From: Paraburkholderia sp.
GTDB lineage: Bacteria > Pseudomonadota > Gammaproteobacteria > Burkholderiales > Burkholderiaceae
Assembly (NCBI RefSeq): GCF_024281035.1
Contig: NZ_JAMXLH010000067.1
Coordinates: 1-64,000, forward strand
Reading direction: 5' to 3'
DNA: 64,000 nt
A program made the position numbers and the translations under genes. Under the pieces are notes generated by a model. That model had not been told where the DNA came from and ran no database searches. It saw only the letters and a program-made list of their open reading frames with translations. Every line of letters starts with the position of its first letter. Position 1 is the first letter of the stretch. Of the stretch, positions 51,375 through 60,727 are shown in pieces.

Positions 51375-51746
51375 ATGCGTCATTACGAAATCGTCTTCAT
51401 CGTGCACCCCGATCAAAGCGAGCAAGTGCCCGCCATGATCGAGCGTTACAAGGGCACGATCACGTCGCACGGTGGCCAGATCCACCGCATCGAAGACTGG
51501 GGCCGTCGTCAACTGGCCTACATGATCGAGAAACTCGCGAAGGCTCACTACGTCTGCATGAACATCGAATGCGACCAGACCACGCTCGACGAACTGGAAC
51601 ACGCGTTCAAGTTCAACGACGCCGTTCTGCGTCACCTCATCGTCAAGATGAAGAAGGCCGAAACCGGCCCGTCGCCGATGATGAAGGAAGTGCAGCGCGA
51701 AGAAGCCAAGAAGGCGGCTGCCCAGCCGACCGACGCGCAGGCTTAA
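51375..51746 (+). CDS. rpsF: 30S ribosomal protein S6
   Basis: Small-subunit protein that binds S18 in the platform. 123 residues starting MRHYEIVFIVHPDQS, with WGRRQLAYMI and the Ala/Lys/Glu-rich tail of proteobacterial S6. A strong ribosome site (AAGGAGTG) precedes the ATG. First gene of rpsF-priB-rpsR-rplI. Confidence 0.98.
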   Translation: MRHYEIVFIVHPDQSEQVPAMIERYKGTITSHGGQIHRIEDWGRRQLAYMIEKLAKAHYVCMNIECDQTTLDELEHAFKFNDAVLRHLIVKMKKAETGPSPMMKEVQREEAKKAAAQPTDAQA

Positions 51747-51802
51747 ACGACACAAGCCATCAGGATTCGAGCCCAGCTGCTTAAGTTAACTTCGTAAGCC
51801 CC

Positions 51803-52102
51803 GTGAACAGGCTGCAACTCAAGGCGAGCGTCGTCGAACGCGAACCGGTGCGATATACCCCCGCCGGCGTTCCGATTGCAAGCTGCACGTTGCACCACCG
51901 CACCGAAGTCGTCGAGGCCGGCGTTGCCCGCCTCGTGGAACTGACGATGGATGCAGTGGCCGCCGGCGAGGCTTGCGGCAAGCTGGAAGGCTGTGAAATG
52001 GGCGTCGAGACGCTCTTCACCGGTTTTCTGGCGAAAAAGCACCGCAACGCGCGAACCCTGGTGTTTCACATCACCGAAATGCAAGGTACAGGAAAGGACT
52101 AA
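51803..52102 (+). CDS. priB: Primosomal replication protein N (PriB)
   Basis: OB-fold single-strand DNA-binding protein of the restart primosome, 99 residues. It starts with GTG (NRLQLKASVVERE) and has GVPIASCTLHHRTEV and the C-terminal HITEMQ. Its position between rpsF and rpsR is the standard beta-/gamma-proteobacterial order. The stop is 2 bp before the rpsR start. Confidence 0.96.
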   Translation: MNRLQLKASVVEREPVRYTPAGVPIASCTLHHRTEVVEAGVARLVELTMDAVAAGEACGKLEGCEMGVETLFTGFLAKKHRNARTLVFHITEMQGTGKD

Positions 52103-52104
52103 TC

Positions 52105-52380
52105 ATGCCCCGCCCGACTGGTAAGAAATTCGACAAGCGTCGTCAACAGCAAAACCCGCTCTTCAAGCGTAAGAAGTTCTGCCGCTTCACGGCTGCAGGC
52201 GTCGAGCAGATCGACTACAAGGATATCGATACGCTGAAGGACTTCATCGGCGAAAACGGCAAGATCACGCCGGCGCGTCTGACGGGTACCAAGGCCCACT
52301 ATCAACGTCAGCTGGACACGGCTATCAAGCGCGCGCGTTTCCTCGCGCTGGTGCCGTACACCGACCAGCACAAGGCCTAA
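52105..52380 (+). CDS. rpsR: 30S ribosomal protein S18
   Basis: 91 residues, basic, with KKFCRFTAAGVEQIDYKD and LKDFIGENGKITPARLTGT, typical of S18; binds S6 and 16S rRNA. Tightly linked to priB and rplI. Confidence 0.98.
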   Translation: MPRPTGKKFDKRRQQQNPLFKRKKFCRFTAAGVEQIDYKDIDTLKDFIGENGKITPARLTGTKAHYQRQLDTAIKRARFLALVPYTDQHKA

Positions 52381-52407
52381 CCCGACGCCGCTACAAGGAG
52401 CATCCGA

Positions 52408-52860
52408 ATGCAGATCATTCTTCTCGAAAAAGTCGTCAACCTCGGTAATCTGGGCGACATCGTCAAGGTGAAGGACGGTTACGCACGTAACTTCCTGATC
52501 CCGAACAAGAAGGCCCGTCGCGCCACGAAGGACGCGATCGCCGAATTCGAAGTTCGCCGCGCCGAACTCGAAAAGGTCGCCGCAGAAAAGCTGGCCGCCG
52601 CTCAGGCAGAAGGCGAAAAGCTGAACGGCCTGACCGTTCAGATCGGCCAGAAGGCTGGCGTGGACGGCCGTCTGTTCGGCTCGGTCACGAACGCCGACAT
52701 CGCCGTCGCGCTGACCAAGCAAGGCTTCGCAGTGGAAAAGGCGCAAGTGCGCCTGCCGGAAGGCCCGCTGAAGATGGTGGGCGACCACCCGGTGCAAGTC
52801 GGCCTGCACACCGACGTCATCGTCGACGTCACGGTGTCGGTGCTGGGCGAGCACGTCTAA
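52408..52860 (+). CDS. rplI: 50S ribosomal protein L9
   Basis: 150 residues. The N-terminal RNA-binding motif MQIILLEKVVNLG...GDIVKVKDGYARNFLIP is the L9 signature, joined by a long helix (about 40-75) to a C-terminal domain. Last ribosomal gene of the operon; followed by an intrinsic terminator. Confidence 0.98.
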   Translation: MQIILLEKVVNLGNLGDIVKVKDGYARNFLIPNKKARRATKDAIAEFEVRRAELEKVAAEKLAAAQAEGEKLNGLTVQIGQKAGVDGRLFGSVTNADIAVALTKQGFAVEKAQVRLPEGPLKMVGDHPVQVGLHTDVIVDVTVSVLGEHV

Positions 52861-52905
52861 GCACCCTGGGCGGCCCGGTTGGGCCGCTCGAGCGCTGTCG
52901 GTTCG

Positions 52906-52940
52906 AAAAAGGCAGGAGCCTCGCGGCTTCTGCCTTTTTT
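52906..52940 (+). terminator. Intrinsic terminator of the rpsF-rplI operon
   Basis: Stem AAAAAGGCAGGAGCC / GGCTTCTGCCTTTTT with a short loop, ending in six T. The A-run on the left means it could also work leftward. Confidence 0.92.
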
Positions 52941-53018
52941 ATTGCGCGTGACCCGTCCTGCCGTTTTGCAGGTTTGCTGCTTGTTCCAGGTGGCTGGCTT
53001 GTCCGATAATTGCCCTCC

Positions 53019-54401
53019 ATGAACGCTCCGAACGATCCCCAACTCGAGTCGCTGAAAGTCCCTCCGCATTCGATCGAGGCCGAGCAATCGGTGCTCGGCG
53101 GCCTGTTGCTGGATAACGCCGCCTGGGACCGGATTGCCGACTTCCTCGCGCAAAGCGACTTCTACCGCTACGATCACCGCATTATCTACGAGCATGTCGG
53201 CCGCCTGATCGCGTCTTCGCGTCCGGCCGACGTGGTGACGGTCTACGAGGCGCTCACCACCTCGGGCAAGGCCGACGACGTGGGTGGTCTCGCGTACCTG
53301 AACGCACTCGCGCAGAACACGCCGAGCGCCGCAAACATCCGCCGCTATGCAGAAATCGTGCGTGACCGCGCGGTGCTGCGGCGTCTCGTTTCGGTCGCCG
53401 ACGAAATTTCCTCGGACGCGTTCAATCCGCAGGGCAAGGAAGTGCGCCAGCTGCTCGACGAGGCAGAAGCGAAGGTGTTCTCGATCGCCGAGGACGGCGC
53501 GCGCGGCACGCAGGGTTTCCTCGAAATCGGGCCGCTGCTCACGCAGGTCGTGGAGCGCATCGACACGCTTTATCACACGGCCAATCCGAGCGACGTGACG
53601 GGAACGCCGACGGGTTTCGTCGACCTCGACCGCATGACCTCGGGCATGCACGGCGGCGAACTGATCATCGTGGCGGGGCGCCCGTCGATGGGTAAGACCG
53701 CATTCTCGATGAACATCGGCGAATACGTGGCTGTCGAGTACGGCCTGCCTGTGGCGGTGTTCTCGATGGAAATGCCGGGCACACAACTCATCATGCGTAT
53801 GCTCGGTTCGGTCGGGCGGCTGGACCAGCACCGCATGCGCACGGGCCGCCTGACGGACGAAGACTGGCCGAAGCTCACGCACGCCGTGCAGAAAATGAGT
53901 GAAGCACAGATCTTCATCGACGAAACCGGCGCCCTGAACCCGATGGAGCTGCGCTCGCGCGCGCGGCGCCTTGCGCGCCAGTGCGGCAAGCTCGGGCTCA
54001 TCATCGTCGACTATCTGCAGCTGATGAGCGGATCGTCGACCGGCGAGAACCGGGCGACGGAAATCTCCGAAATCTCGCGCTCGCTCAAGAGCCTCGCCAA
54101 GGAACTCGACGTGCCGGTGGTCGCGCTCTCCCAGCTGAACCGCGGTCTGGAACAGCGTCCGAACAAGCGCCCGGTGATGTCGGATTTGCGCGAATCGGGC
54201 GCTATCGAACAGGACGCGGACGTGATCCTGTTCATCTACCGCGACGAAGTCTATAACCCGGACAGCCCCGACAAGGGCACTGCCGAGATCATCATCGGCA
54301 AGCAGCGTAACGGCCCGATCGGCCCTGTTCGCCTCACGTTCCACGGCCAATACACGAAATTCGATAATTTTGCCGGGGCACAGAACTTCTACGGCGACTA
54401 G
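53019..54401 (+). CDS. dnaB: Replicative DNA helicase DnaB
   Basis: Hexameric 5'-3' helicase of the replication fork, 460 residues. N-terminal primase-contact domain (about 10-115), RecA-like ATPase domain (about 190-455) with Walker A GRPSMGKTAFSMN (about 218-230), Walker B LGLIIVDYLQLMSG, and DLRESGAIEQDADVI. No intein. It follows the rpsF operon after a terminator, so it has its own promoter. Confidence 0.97.
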   Translation: MNAPNDPQLESLKVPPHSIEAEQSVLGGLLLDNAAWDRIADFLAQSDFYRYDHRIIYEHVGRLIASSRPADVVTVYEALTTSGKADDVGGLAYLNALAQNTPSAANIRRYAEIVRDRAVLRRLVSVADEISSDAFNPQGKEVRQLLDEAEAKVFSIAEDGARGTQGFLEIGPLLTQVVERIDTLYHTANPSDVTGTPTGFVDLDRMTSGMHGGELIIVAGRPSMGKTAFSMNIGEYVAVEYGLPVAVFSMEMPGTQLIMRMLGSVGRLDQHRMRTGRLTDEDWPKLTHAVQKMSEAQIFIDETGALNPMELRSRARRLARQCGKLGLIIVDYLQLMSGSSTGENRATEISEISRSLKSLAKELDVPVVALSQLNRGLEQRPNKRPVMSDLRESGAIEQDADVILFIYRDEVYNPDSPDKGTAEIIIGKQRNGPIGPVRLTFHGQYTKFDNFAGAQNFYGD

Positions 54402-54591
54402 CAGGCGAGCAGCAGGAAACCCTCCAGAACTGATGCGCGCCGCATGCGCGCTTCTGTCGCGCGTGGCTTAACCCTGCGTTTACATGGGCAGCGAGTCGCG
54501 CGCGCGTCCGCTGACGTTACAATGTTGCCGCTGTATGACGGCTGCATTGCCGTTGGATGACAGTCATCCGAGACCAATTTCCGGGATTCAA

Positions 54592-55218
54592 ATGTTCGGC
54601 CGATTCATGCCCACCGAGGGCAAGTTCTTTGAAATTTTCAATGCGCACGCAAAGTGCCTCGTTTCTGCAAGCCGGGAGCTGGAGCTTCTGATCGACAACC
54701 TGGCCGATGCGGAGATCCACAAACAGAACGTTCAGGCTGCCGAGAAGGCCGCCGACAAGCTGACCCACGAAGCGATCGACCTGCTTCACAAGACCTTCAT
54801 CACGCCGCTCGACCGCGACGAGATCCACAAGCTGATTTCGGCGATGGACGACGCGCTCGACCTGATGGAGGACGTGGCCGTGGCCATTTCGCTCTACGAC
54901 GTGCAGGCCGTGACCTCCGAGGCGAGCCAGCTTGCCCACATCTGTACGGCGACCGTCGAGCGGGTTCAGGCCGCGGTTGCGATGCTGTCCGACATGAAGC
55001 AGGCACGCGAGATCCTGCATGCGTGCGAGGACATCGACCGGCTCGAATCCGAGGCGGACGCTCTGCTGCGTTCGGCCATGTCGAAGCTCTTCCGCGAGGA
55101 AGACAACGTCAAGACCGTGATCAAGCTGAAGGCGATCTACGAGCTGCTCGAGTCGATCACCGACAAGTGCGAGGATGTGGCGAACATCATCGAAGGCATC
55201 GTGCTGGAAAACGCCTGA
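54592..55218 (+). CDS. DUF47 (PhoU-like) phosphate transport accessory protein
   Basis: 208-residue all-helical protein of the DUF47/PhoU_div family (starts MFGRFMPTEGKFFEIFNAHA). In many bacteria it is encoded beside Pit and modulates or assists phosphate uptake. The start at 54592 is where family similarity begins; a TACAAT -10-like box lies at 54518. It is 10 bp ahead of pit, so the two are one unit. Confidence 0.9.
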   Translation: MFGRFMPTEGKFFEIFNAHAKCLVSASRELELLIDNLADAEIHKQNVQAAEKAADKLTHEAIDLLHKTFITPLDRDEIHKLISAMDDALDLMEDVAVAISLYDVQAVTSEASQLAHICTATVERVQAAVAMLSDMKQAREILHACEDIDRLESEADALLRSAMSKLFREEDNVKTVIKLKAIYELLESITDKCEDVANIIEGIVLENA

Positions 55219-55228
55219 GCCTGACGCG

Positions 55229-56239
55229 ATGCAATCGATACAACTCGCCATCTGGATGGTCGCGTCGCTCGTGGCCATCTCGCTCATTTTTGACTTCATG
55301 AATGGTTTTCACGACGCGGCGAACTCGATCGCCACGGTCGTGTCGACGGGCGTGCTCAAGCCGCAGCAGGCCGTGGCATTCGCCGCCATGTTCAACGTCA
55401 TCGCCTATTTCATCTTCCACCTGAACGTTGCACGCACGGTGGGCAAGGGCACCATCGACCCCGGAATCGTCGATCACTACGTCGTGTTCGGCGCACTGAT
55501 CGGGGCGATCGTCTGGAACGTGGTGACCTGGTACTACGGCATTCCGTCCAGCTCGTCGCACGCGCTGATCGGCGGCCTGGTGGGCTCGGCGCTCGCAAAG
55601 TCGGGCTGGCACTCGCTGAACCTCGACGGCCTCATGAAGACAGTCGCCTTCATCTTCATCTCGCCGCTGCTCGGTTTCATCCTCGGCTCGTTCTTCATGC
55701 TGCTGGTGTCGTGGCTCTATTTCCGCACGCCGCCAAGCAAGGTGGACCGGCGCTTCCGGCGTCTGCAGATACTTTCCGCGAGCCTCTACAGCCTCGGCCA
55801 CGGCGGCAACGACGCGCAGAAGACCATCGGCATTATCTGGATGCTGCTGATCGCCACCGGCTACGCCTCGGCCGCCGCCGACGCGCCGCCGATCTGGGTG
55901 GTGGGCGTCTGCTATCTGTCGATGGGCCTCGGCACGCTGTTCGGCGGCTGGCGGATCGTCCGCACGATGGGGCAGAAGATCACCAAGCTCAAGCCGGTCG
56001 GCGGCTGCTGCGCGGAGACGGGCGGGGCGATTACGCTCTTCACGGCGTCGTGGCTCGGTATTCCGGTTTCGACGACGCACACCATCGCGGGCGCGATCGT
56101 CGGCGTGGGCGCGACGCAGAAGCTTTCCGCCGTGCGCTGGGGCGTGGCGGGCAATATCGTCTGGGCGTGGATTCTGACGATTCCGGCTTCGGCGGCGCTC
56201 GCCGCCGCGGGCTGGTGGATCGGCCACCGCATCATGTAA
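55229..56239 (+). CDS. pit: PiT family inorganic phosphate transporter
   Basis: Low-affinity phosphate/cation symporter, 336 residues, about 8-10 membrane helices. The paired PiT signatures are DFMNGFHDAANSIATVV (about 16-32) and LGHGGNDAQKTIGII (about 189-203), and PVSTTHTIAGAIVG is near the end. Likely co-transcribed with the DUF47 gene. Confidence 0.95.
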   Translation: MQSIQLAIWMVASLVAISLIFDFMNGFHDAANSIATVVSTGVLKPQQAVAFAAMFNVIAYFIFHLNVARTVGKGTIDPGIVDHYVVFGALIGAIVWNVVTWYYGIPSSSSHALIGGLVGSALAKSGWHSLNLDGLMKTVAFIFISPLLGFILGSFFMLLVSWLYFRTPPSKVDRRFRRLQILSASLYSLGHGGNDAQKTIGIIWMLLIATGYASAAADAPPIWVVGVCYLSMGLGTLFGGWRIVRTMGQKITKLKPVGGCCAETGGAITLFTASWLGIPVSTTHTIAGAIVGVGATQKLSAVRWGVAGNIVWAWILTIPASAALAAAGWWIGHRIM

Positions 56240-56246
56240 CACGGTG

Positions 56247-56280
56247 CCCGGCGCTGCGGCAGGCGGCGCCGGGTTGTTTT
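56247..56280 (+). terminator. Intrinsic terminator after pit
   Basis: 8-bp G/C stem (CCCGGCGC / GCGCCGGG) with an 11-nt loop followed by TTGTTTT, 8 bp after the pit stop codon. Confidence 0.7.
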
Positions 56281-56298
56281 ATCACTCGTGCGGGCTGC

Positions 56299-57105
56299 TC
56301 AGATGAGCGGCGCGGAGCAGCCGTCCATCGGGATGAGCGCGCCGGTTACATAGCTGGCGCGGCGGCTCGCGAGAAAGAGCGCCACGTCCGCAATCTCCTC
56401 AGGCTTCGCGTAGCGGCCGAGCGGCACCTTGCCCTCGCTGCGCGAGAGCGCCGTCGTTTCATCGATTCCTTCTCTTTCGGCTTCCAGCCGCACCGCTTCT
56501 TGCAGCCGTTCCGTGAGCGTCGCGCCCGGGTTGATTGCGTTGATGCGGATGCCGTAGCGCGCGTGATAGTGCGCGAGCCCCACGGTGGCGAGCATGAGTG
56601 CGGCATTGGCCGCGCCGCCCGCGATGTGGATGTCGCTCGCGTACTTGCCGCCCATGCCGATGATGTTGACGATGGTTCCGGGTTCGCTCGTTGCACCGGC
56701 CTTTACGCGTTCCACCATCCGGCGCAGCACTTCCTGCTGCGGATAGATGTACGGGAAGTACTTTGCTTCCATGGTCGCCTTGAAGGCGGCGGCGTCCAGC
56801 GCTTCCGGATCGTAGCGGCGGGCCGCGCCCGCGCTGTTGATGAGGACGTCGATCGGGCCGACGGCCGTCGAGACATCTTCGACCACGTCCGCCGCGCTGT
56901 GCGGTTCGTGCAGATCGGCGCGCGTGAGATGGATGTGCAGTCCTTCGCTCGCAAGTTGCTCGCGCGCGCGGGCGAGATTCGCCGGATCGCGCGACACGAT
57001 CGCGACCTTCGCCCCTTCCTTCGCGAACGCGCGTGCGCAGGCGAGCCCGATGCCCTTGCTGCCGCCCGTCACCAGTACCACCTTGTTGCCGAGTCCGAGA
57101 TCCAT
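56299..57105 (-). CDS. Atypical short-chain dehydrogenase lacking the catalytic triad
   Basis: 268-residue SDR-fold protein. The nucleotide motif VTGGSKGIG (12-20) and INSAGA are intact, and the C-terminal NPGATLTERL and YVTGALIPMDG are SDR-like. The region where Ser, Tyr and Lys should sit reads NIIGMGGK...HIAGGAANAAL (148-170): no Ser, no YxxxK. It may use other residues, or bind nucleotide without classical reduction. The ATG at 57105 begins the Rossmann fold; the longer open frame upstream is a shadow of the gene on its right. Confidence 0.85.
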   Translation of the reverse strand: MDLGLGNKVVLVTGGSKGIGLACARAFAKEGAKVAIVSRDPANLARAREQLASEGLHIHLTRADLHEPHSAADVVEDVSTAVGPIDVLINSAGAARRYDPEALDAAAFKATMEAKYFPYIYPQQEVLRRMVERVKAGATSEPGTIVNIIGMGGKYASDIHIAGGAANAALMLATVGLAHYHARYGIRINAINPGATLTERLQEAVRLEAEREGIDETTALSRSEGKVPLGRYAKPEEIADVALFLASRRASYVTGALIPMDGCSAPLI

Positions 57106-57211
57106 CGCTGCCTCGCTGCGAAAAGGTATCAGAACGATAGCAGACGCAGCGGGCCGCGAAAACCGCGCCGGCATGTCGGGGGCGGGTGGGCACGCGAGGT
57201 TGTGCGCGAAA

Positions 57212-58282
57212 TCAGAAGGCGCTGTTGGCGAAGCGCGCGATGGGATCGTCGTTCGTTTGCGTGGGCGCACGCACGGCCGGTTGTGCCGTCGAGGCGCGCA
57301 TGATCCGCACGGGCGCCGTGGACGATGCAGCGGGTGTGATCGACGTCGAGCCCGCTTGCGCCGCCTGGCGCTCGGCTGCATCGGCGGCGGGCGGCGGCGG
57401 CTCGAAGGCGTCTGCGGCTGCGGCTGCGGCGATGGCGTCGGGTTGCGAGTCGGTATCGGACGCGTTGGCGCTGGCCGCTGCGGGCGTTGCACCGCCGGCC
57501 ACGCGCGCCTGCATCTGCGCGGTGGCGGGCGCCGCGGGCGGCGGTTCGAACGCGTCCGCTGGCGCGGCGACTGGCGGTGCGGCCGCGTAGGCGGGCGCAA
57601 CCGGCAGCGTTGTCGCAGCGGGCATCGTCCGGTTCTGATTCACGCTCGTCACGCGCATGGGCGCGGCAGCCACGGCCGGTGCGGCAGGCGCGGGCCGGGC
57701 GGGCGCGGACGCTTCCCACGTCGGCGTATCGAACGGTTGCGGCGTGGCCTTGGGCGGCGCCATGCGGCGGATGCCGTCGAAGCGCTTCGCCCAGTACGGG
57801 TTCGTCAGATAGTCGAGCCGCACCGTCCCGCCCGTCGACGGCGCATTGACGAAGCGGAGTTTGCCGACATAGATCCCGACATGCGAATGCGGCCGCCCGG
57901 TCGTATTGAAGAACACCAGATCACCGGCGGCGATTTCGTCCGGTTCGATGGACTCGCCGCGTCCGCTCATGTCGGCGGTCGTGCGCGGCAGATCGACAAA
58001 GGCCGCGCGCGCGAATACGTATTTGACGAGTCCGCTGCAATCGAAGCCGCTATCGGGTGTATTGCCGCCCCAGCGGTAGGGAATGCCGACGAGCCCCATC
58101 GCCTGGATCGAGATCTCTTCGCGGCCGACGCTGTGGTCGACGAAATTCGGGAAGCCGGGTGGCCGGGTGCGCGAGGCGTCGATGGCCTTGGGCGAGCCGC
58201 CGCTGCGCGAATATCTTTCGGGCGTGCTCGAACACGCCGCAAGAAAGACCACGATCAGTAACGGAAACCAGAGTCGGCGCAT
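57212..58282 (-). CDS. NlpC/P60 (C40) lipoprotein peptidase
   Basis: 356-residue outer- or inner-membrane lipoprotein (lipobox LAAC, Cys17), likely a peptidoglycan endopeptidase. The NlpC/P60 domain spans about 52-160 with catalytic Cys82 in GFDCSGLV and His134 in HSHVGIYVG; the third polar residue appears to be Asn146 (FVNAPS) where His is common. The last ~185 residues are Ala/Pro-rich, low complexity, with DAFEPPP twice. The ATG at 58282 begins the signal peptide. Confidence 0.88.
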   Translation of the reverse strand: MRRLWFPLLIVVFLAACSSTPERYSRSGGSPKAIDASRTRPPGFPNFVDHSVGREEISIQAMGLVGIPYRWGGNTPDSGFDCSGLVKYVFARAAFVDLPRTTADMSGRGESIEPDEIAAGDLVFFNTTGRPHSHVGIYVGKLRFVNAPSTGGTVRLDYLTNPYWAKRFDGIRRMAPPKATPQPFDTPTWEASAPARPAPAAPAVAAAPMRVTSVNQNRTMPAATTLPVAPAYAAAPPVAAPADAFEPPPAAPATAQMQARVAGGATPAAASANASDTDSQPDAIAAAAAADAFEPPPPAADAAERQAAQAGSTSITPAASSTAPVRIMRASTAQPAVRAPTQTNDDPIARFANSAF

Positions 58283-58428
58283 GAACGCTCGGACGGGCGA
58301 GGGCGCCCGCTGCGGGTGGTGGCGGATAATGCGCCGATGGTAGCCCGTCTGGCGCGGCGCTCGCAAGAATTCTTGATAATTTACTTGAAGTTGGTACGCC
58401 AACTGTTGCTTCGCTGGAACGCCGCGCA

Positions 58429-58467
58429 ATAAAAAAGGGCTGTATCCGGTGATCCGGATACAGCCCT
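58429..58467 (-). terminator. Intrinsic terminator of phoH
   Basis: Read leftward, a 14-bp perfect stem (GGGCTGTATCCGGA core, 3-4 nt loop) followed by six or more T. It lies 38 bp past the phoH stop codon. Confidence 0.92.
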
Positions 58468-58504
58468 CGTGAGCAGCTTGTGCTCGATGTCGTCTGGATG
58501 TCGC

Positions 58505-60337
58505 CTAGAGGATGTCCGACGCGTAATCGGCCAGCCGCGAGCGTTCGCCGCGCGCAAGCGTTACGTGGCCGCTGTGCGCCCAGCCCTTGAAGCGGTCGAC
58601 GACATAGGTCAGGCCCGAGCTGCCTTCAGTCAGATAAGGCGTATCGATCTGCGCGATATTGCCGAGGCAGACGATCTTCGTACCCGGACCCGCGCGCGTG
58701 ACGAGCGTCTTCATCTGCTTCGGCGTGAGGTTCTGCGCTTCGTCGATGATGAGGTACTTGTCGACGAACGTGCGCCCGCGCATGAAGTTCATGCTCTTGA
58801 CCTTCAGCCGCGAGCGGATCAGTTCCTGCGTGGCCGCGCGGCCCCATTCTCCGGCTGCGTCGTCGGTCTTCTGGAGCACTTCGAGGTTATCGTCGAAGGC
58901 ACCCATCCACGGCTGCATCTTTTCCTCTTCCGTGCCCGGCAGGAAGCCGATGTCCTCGCCGACCGGCACCGTCGCGCGCGTCACGATGATCTCGTTGTAG
59001 CGCTTGTCGTCGAGCACCTGGGCGAGGCCCGACGCGAGCGCGACGAGCGTCTTGCCCGTACCCGCCTGCCCGAGCAGCGTGACGAAGTCGATCTCCGGAT
59101 TCATCAGCAGATTGAGCGCGAAGTTCTGCTCGCGGTTGCGCGCCGTGATGCCCCACACGTTGTTCTTGTGATGGCCGTAGTCGCGCAGCGTCTGCAACAG
59201 CGCCGTCTTGCCGTTGAGTTCGCGCACGATCGCGTGGAACGCCGGTTCGCCGTTTTGCGGCTCCAGATAGACGAACTCGTTCACGAGCATCGACGCGCAC
59301 TCGGGACCCGTCACGCGGTAATAGGTCGTGCCGGTCTTGGTGTCCTGCCACGACTCCATGCCCTTCGCGTGCTTCGTCCAGAAGTCCTGCTGCAGCGCGC
59401 GCACGCCCGAGTACAGCAGATCCTTGTCTTCGAGAACCTGATCGTTGAAGTAGTCTTCCGCGGGCAGGCCGAGCGCGTGCGCCTTGATGCGCATGTTGAT
59501 GTCTTTCGACACCAGCACGACGAGGCGGTCCGGCCGGTCGCGCTGCAGCGCGCGCACGACGCCGAGGATCTGATTGTCGGCCTTGCCCTGCGGGAGGCCG
59601 TCGACCGGATCGATATGCGTGAGCGTGGTCTGGAAGTACAGGCGGCCGAGCGCTTCGCGGCTGCCGAGGCGCGCAAGCGAAATGCCTTCCGAGATCGGAT
59701 CGGCGTTCGCCACCAGCTGGTCGAGCGTGCGGCTCACCTGGCGTGCGTTGCGCGCGACTTCGGACATGCCCTTCTTGTGGTTGTCGAGTTCCTCGAGCGT
59801 CATCATCGGCAGATAGACGTCGTGTTCCTCGAAGCGGAACAGGCAGGTCGGATCGTGCATCAGCACGTTCGTATCGAGCACGAAGAGCTTGCGCACTTCG
59901 ATGCTTTCTTCCGGATGCAGGCGTTTTTTCCCGCTGGTGCGCTTACCCGTTGCGGCGCCGGCGTCGAGCTTCGCGGCGGCCGGCTTGGCGCTGCGTGCGA
60001 CCGGCGCGACGGGCGCTTCGGGCTCGGCGCGCGCCTGGACGGGCTGCAGCAGCGCAGCGGCCTGCTGCTTGCGCTTTTTCGCGGGTGCGGGCGCGACGGG
60101 TTCGAGGGCGGCCAGTTCGGCGTTGCCGGTCGGCAGGGGTACCGTGCGCAGCGTCGTTGCGGCGTTCGCAGCCGGGGACATCGGCTCGGCGACGCTCGCG
60201 GGACCGAAGTCCGCGACGGCGACAGCGTCTTGTTCGCTTACAGCTTTGCGGTTGCCGCGCGCGGTGCGCGCGCGCGCCTTGTATTCCTCAGGCGGCAGCA
60301 GGTTGCCGAGCTTGCTGGGGGGGGTAGGCAAAGGCAT
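58505..60337 (-). CDS. PIN-PhoH ATPase (PhoH2-type)
   Basis: 610-residue fusion of a PIN ribonuclease-like domain (about 150-290; FVLDTNVLMHDPTCLF with acidic residues) and a PhoH ATPase domain (about 370-600). The latter has Walker A GQAGTGKTLVALA (about 388-400) and Walker B YLIIDEAQNLTPKQMKTLV. Such PhoH2 proteins are proposed RNA helicase/nucleases. The first ~145 residues are Ala/Pro/Lys-rich and probably disordered. A single-gene unit with its own terminator. Confidence 0.9.
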   Translation of the reverse strand: MPLPTPPSKLGNLLPPEEYKARARTARGNRKAVSEQDAVAVADFGPASVAEPMSPAANAATTLRTVPLPTGNAELAALEPVAPAPAKKRKQQAAALLQPVQARAEPEAPVAPVARSAKPAAAKLDAGAATGKRTSGKKRLHPEESIEVRKLFVLDTNVLMHDPTCLFRFEEHDVYLPMMTLEELDNHKKGMSEVARNARQVSRTLDQLVANADPISEGISLARLGSREALGRLYFQTTLTHIDPVDGLPQGKADNQILGVVRALQRDRPDRLVVLVSKDINMRIKAHALGLPAEDYFNDQVLEDKDLLYSGVRALQQDFWTKHAKGMESWQDTKTGTTYYRVTGPECASMLVNEFVYLEPQNGEPAFHAIVRELNGKTALLQTLRDYGHHKNNVWGITARNREQNFALNLLMNPEIDFVTLLGQAGTGKTLVALASGLAQVLDDKRYNEIIVTRATVPVGEDIGFLPGTEEEKMQPWMGAFDDNLEVLQKTDDAAGEWGRAATQELIRSRLKVKSMNFMRGRTFVDKYLIIDEAQNLTPKQMKTLVTRAGPGTKIVCLGNIAQIDTPYLTEGSSGLTYVVDRFKGWAHSGHVTLARGERSRLADYASDIL

Positions 60338-60727
60338 GGTGTCCCTCGAAAAATTCGGGTCGAGTGGTCGAGTAGGGTGCGCTTTCGGGCGGTGCGGTCC
60401 GGCGCCGGGTAGGCGCCCTGTGCAGCCGCGCTGGGTGCGCGCTCAGGTCTGGAAATGCCGGTTCGCCTGGTTTTCGATCGGCTCCTTGACAAAGACGCGT
60501 GGCCGCAACGTGTTCCGGCGCGGCGGCGGAACTACAAACAAAAAAGCCGCCGCCCCGGCTAACGAGGCAAGCGGCTCGACTGCGGCAATGGCGCGGTGCC
60601 CCGGATGTGCGTTGCCGGTCATTCGACGACCGGCCGTATCTGGGACGCAACCCGGGTCACAACCTGGGTCGCGACGCGACGAAAAATGGGGTGGACAGGC
60701 ACTCATTGCAGCCCAATATAACGCGCC
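60338..60727. other. 390-bp region between bcp and phoH
   Basis: No gene seen. It holds the bcp terminator (60538-60575), the phoH promoter region, and a short GGGTC-containing direct repeat (about 60646-60672, 12-bp spacing) 55 bp after the bcp stop. Confidence 0.45.
60538..60575 (-). terminator. Intrinsic terminator downstream of bcp
   Basis: Read leftward, GCCGCTTGCC pairs with GGCGGCGGC (TT bulge) and is followed by TTTTTTG. It lies about 150 bp past the bcp stop codon. Confidence 0.75.

Noticed and set aside
55711..57303. 530-codon open frame overlapping pit, SDR and NlpC genes
   Set aside because: It overlaps three real genes in other frames and has no coherent domain.
58469..60412. 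647-codon plus-strand open frame opposite phoH
   Set aside because: Antisense shadow of the PIN-PhoH gene; no domain recognisable.
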